Made by a program: the position numbers and the translations under genes. From Mucilaginibacter gracilis (lineage in GTDB: Bacteria > Bacteroidota > Bacteroidia > Sphingobacteriales > Sphingobacteriaceae): a DNA stretch of 64,000 nucleotides. Below the pieces are notes generated by a model. The model worked only from the letters and a program-made list of their open reading frames with translations, did not search any database and was not told where the DNA came from. Each line of letters opens with the position of its first letter. Within the stretch, counting starts at the first letter, position 1. Below are positions 61,960-64,000 of this stretch, one piece after another. The stretch spans positions 1,488,001 through 1,552,000 of the forward strand of contig NZ_RBKU01000001.1 in NCBI RefSeq assembly GCF_003633615.1. The letters run 5' to 3'.

Positions 61960-62739
61960 ATGCTTAATAAACTACTGTATGCACTAAACGATTTTGCGTG
62001 GGCCTATAACCCGGCCTTGCAGCAGTATGTTTTTATTGGGCCCAATGCACAGCAGGTTTTGGGCCTAAGCACCGATGAGGTATCTGCCGATGTTAATTTT
62101 TTGCAAAAAAGGATACTAGCCGAAGATAAAGAACATGTTTTAAAGGTTATTGAAAGCTTAACACCCAATAATTGGGTTGAACTTTATTACCGCATTAATA
62201 TTGACGGCGAAACTAAGTGGCTTTTTGAAAAACGCACCTGTTTTATTGAAGAGGGCAGCAACCATGAGGTTGTACTTTCGGTAATTAAAGATGTAAGCGA
62301 CCAAAAGGCAGTAAAATATCATTTAGAGAAAGCCCTGGGCGATTTTAGCGTTTTGTTTGAAAAAAACAAAAGCCCGATGTGGATATACGAAATACCATCA
62401 TTACGTATTATTAAAGTTAACCAGGCCGCTATAGGCCATTACGGTTATAGCCATGCCGAGTTTTTGAACATGACCATAAGGGATGTGCGCCCTAAATTAG
62501 ATTTGGCCGCATTTAACGAATACATTTTTAGAAAAGGCATTACCAAAAATAAACTAAGGGGTAATAATGCGGCAGGAATATGGCGGCACCAAAATAAAAG
62601 CGGCGACATTATTTATGCCGAAATTACCGGCCACGAGATTAAATATAACCACACATCGTGCCGTATAATTATTGCTACCGATGTAACCGAACGTGTGCTT
62701 TTTGAAGAAGAAAGAGATAAAGAAGCCGCCGCCCGTTAA
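61960..62739 (+). CDS. Tandem PAS-domain protein without output domain
   Basis: The 259-residue protein contains two PAS domains (about 4-120, ending VLSVIKDVSDQK, and 128-250, ending IIATDVTERVLFEE). There is no kinase, GGDEF or DNA-binding domain after them, and the frame stops cleanly with an Ala/Arg C-terminus, so it may act by protein contact or be a 5' part of a once longer kinase. No partner is adjacent. It converges on pfkA with a 3-base gap. Confidence 0.82.
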   Translation: MLNKLLYALNDFAWAYNPALQQYVFIGPNAQQVLGLSTDEVSADVNFLQKRILAEDKEHVLKVIESLTPNNWVELYYRINIDGETKWLFEKRTCFIEEGSNHEVVLSVIKDVSDQKAVKYHLEKALGDFSVLFEKNKSPMWIYEIPSLRIIKVNQAAIGHYGYSHAEFLNMTIRDVRPKLDLAAFNEYIFRKGITKNKLRGNNAAGIWRHQNKSGDIIYAEITGHEIKYNHTSCRIIIATDVTERVLFEEERDKEAAAR

Positions 62740-62742
62740 TAC

Positions 62743-63720
62743 TTACAGCGATAAAATTTCTACAATTTTTAACAAATTGGGGTTTATCTCCACATAGTGT
62801 TTAATAGCATGTTCAAACGGGGTATAGGCTATTTCGTTATTTACTACGCCTATTAGTTCGCCACGTTGGCCGTTTAGTAAAGCTTCAACAGCGGCAACAC
62901 CTACACGGCTTGCAAGTACCCTATCCATACAACTTGGCCTGCCGCCACGTTGTATATGGCCAAGTATTGATACCCGGGTATCATAATTAGGATATTTTTC
63001 TTTAACCTGCCGGGCTATCTCAAAAGCTCCACCGGCTTCTTCGGCTTCGGCCACAATCACAATTTTCGACGATTTATCTTTCCTACCGCGTTCTAACCTT
63101 TCAAACAAAGCACTTTCGTTTGTTTTTGTTTCGGGTATCAGTATAGCTTCTGCGCCCGAAGCTATACCGGTACGCAGGGCAATTAAACCCGAATCGCGGC
63201 CCATAACTTCAACAATAAATAACCTGTCGTGCGATTCTGCCGTATCTCTTATTTTATCAACGGCATCAATAACAGTATTGATGGCCGTATCGTAACCAAT
63301 AGTAAAATCGGTTCCCTGTAAATCGTTATCAATGGTGCCGGGCAAACCAACAATGGGTATATCAAACTCCTGGCTAAAAATACGCGCGCCGGTAAAAGTA
63401 CCGTCGCCGCCAATACCCACAAGGGCATCAACACCGTTTGCTTTTAATTGGTTATATGCTTTTTGACGGCCTTCGGGCGTGCGAAACTCATCACTACGGG
63501 CAGTTTTTAGGATGGTACCACCACGCTGAATGATATTTGATACCGACTTTCTATCCATCGGTATCATTTCGCCTTTAATCATTCCCTCGTAGCCCCGGCG
63601 AATGCCCGTTACCTGCAAATCATAGTACAAAGCAGTACGTACAACTGCCCTTATGGCAGCATTCATGCCGGGAGCATCGCCACCCGATGTAAAAACACCT
63701 ATATTTTTAATTTGAGCCAT
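62743..63720 (-). CDS. pfkA: ATP-dependent 6-phosphofructokinase
   Basis: The 325-residue enzyme phosphorylates fructose 6-phosphate. It has the ATP site [14 protein letters not shown] (about 13-26) and [11 protein letters not shown], the catalytic TIDND (Asp131) and IGYDTA, with the substrate-binding [12 protein letters not shown] near residue 250. The size is that of the bacterial homotetrameric type. Its start overlaps the end of the upstream dsbD-like gene by 14 bases. Confidence 0.96.
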   Translation of the reverse strand: MAQIKNIGVFTSGGDAPGMNAAIRAVVRTALYYDLQVTGIRRGYEGMIKGEMIPMDRKSVSNIIQRGGTILKTARSDEFRTPEGRQKAYNQLKANGVDALVGIGGDGTFTGARIFSQEFDIPIVGLPGTIDNDLQGTDFTIGYDTAINTVIDAVDKIRDTAESHDRLFIVEVMGRDSGLIALRTGIASGAEAILIPETKTNESALFERLERGRKDKSSKIVIVAEAEEAGGAFEIARQVKEKYPNYDTRVSILGHIQRGGRPSCMDRVLASRVGVAAVEALLNGQRGELIGVVNNEIAYTPFEHAIKHYVEINPNLLKIVEILSL

Positions 63721-64000
63721 TGTTTTTTTTGTATTCGGTTATTCCGCTATCTAAAAATTTAGCGTACTCAGCCGGATCATAATTTGCACCCTGTGGCTTA
63801 ACTATTGTATTGCCATCTTTGTCTGCAAACAGGTTTCCGTTGCTATCTAATATCACATAGTCAGGTTGTGAGTTAGAATTAAACCTCGAGGCTTGCAGGT
63901 CACTCCATTTTGCGCCCAAAGTTGTAATTTTTTTACCACTATATGAAGAAATAAATTGCTCATTTTTATCAAGCTCTGTTTTATCGTCAACATAAAGTTC
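63707..64000 (-). CDS. Thiol:disulfide interchange protein DsbD-like, C-terminus only
   Basis: The frame is open to the window edge. The visible 97 residues ([20 protein letters not shown], then [32 protein letters not shown], and [16 protein letters not shown]) match the end of the C-terminal thioredoxin-like domain of DsbD-type proteins of Bacteroidota. The CxxC active site and membrane domain lie beyond the edge. DsbD carries reductant to the periplasm. Confidence 0.85.
   Translation of the reverse strand, partial: ELYVDDKTELDKNEQFISSYSGKKITTLGAKWSDLQASRFNSNSQPDYVILDSNGNLFADKDGNTIVKPQGANYDPAEYAKFLDSGITEYKKNNGSN

Overview
The window looks like chromosomal DNA of a Bacteroidota bacterium, most likely Sphingobacteriaceae (a Mucilaginibacter- or Pedobacter-like organism). 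Reasons: Bacteroidota-type promoters (TTG-N19/20-TAnnTTTG), families largely confined to the phylum (DUF3078, DUF5916, DUF4199, the GGPRDKTPP Ig-like lipoprotein, TonB receptor with a CarboxypepD_reg-like leader domain), a ribosomal protein S16 with a long Ala/Glu/Lys tail, and moderate GC with AT-rich intergenic DNA. The genus is inference; no rRNA is present.

Layout. 1-18 kb: partial outer-membrane DUF3078 protein, DUF5916 barrel, ffh, an orphan sensor cassette (114-aa protein, polytopic membrane protein, histidine kinase), radical SAM repair-like protein, TPR protein, zinc-ribbon/Nif3 pair, a MarR-MFS-isochorismatase-like operon with a strong operator palindrome, and mfd. 18-30 kb: hpt, M16 peptidase, def, NifU-like/Mrp Fe-S pair, GT51 glycosyltransferase, nitroreductase, a three-gene ABC exporter operon and a 131-bp tandem repeat block. 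30-43 kb: small orphan genes, comM-type ATPase, TonB receptor with a Cys/His-rich partner, cyclophilin, thiL, three 134-bp tandem repeats filling the thiL-nadA gap, divergent nadA/nadB and a Phd/PIN toxin-antitoxin pair. 43-53 kb: tRNA-Gly(CCC), gamma-carbonic anhydrase, Ig-like lipoprotein, mnmG, a cluster of three parS sites, ABC-F ATPase and an mlaE-mlaF-mlaD operon. 53-57 kb: an IS1634/IS4-like element that has split a DUF1311 gene, and an MscS channel. 57-62 kb: the conserved rpsP-rimM-trmD-rplS cluster, broken between rimM and trmD by about 2 kb of accessory DNA (lipoprotein, gene debris, XRE regulator/membrane cassette) bracketed by two copies of the rimM 3' end. 62-64 kb: PAS protein, pfkA, and the end of a DsbD-like gene.

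Most genes are ordinary housekeeping functions. The least explained parts are (1) the XRE/25-aa/membrane-protein cassette with paired GTCAA-N6-TTGAC operators around its promoter; (2) the parS triplet next to mnmG, one site lying inside a coding sequence; (3) the two unrelated tandem repeat blocks; (4) an extended promoter motif TAnnTTTGCAGC shared by mfd, def, trmD and rpsP, placed so that the first three are predicted to make leaderless mRNAs; (5) recent gene decay (IS insertion with a 5-bp target duplication, and an in-frame amber codon in a nucleotidyltransferase-like gene). All assignments come from reading the sequence; no database search was run.
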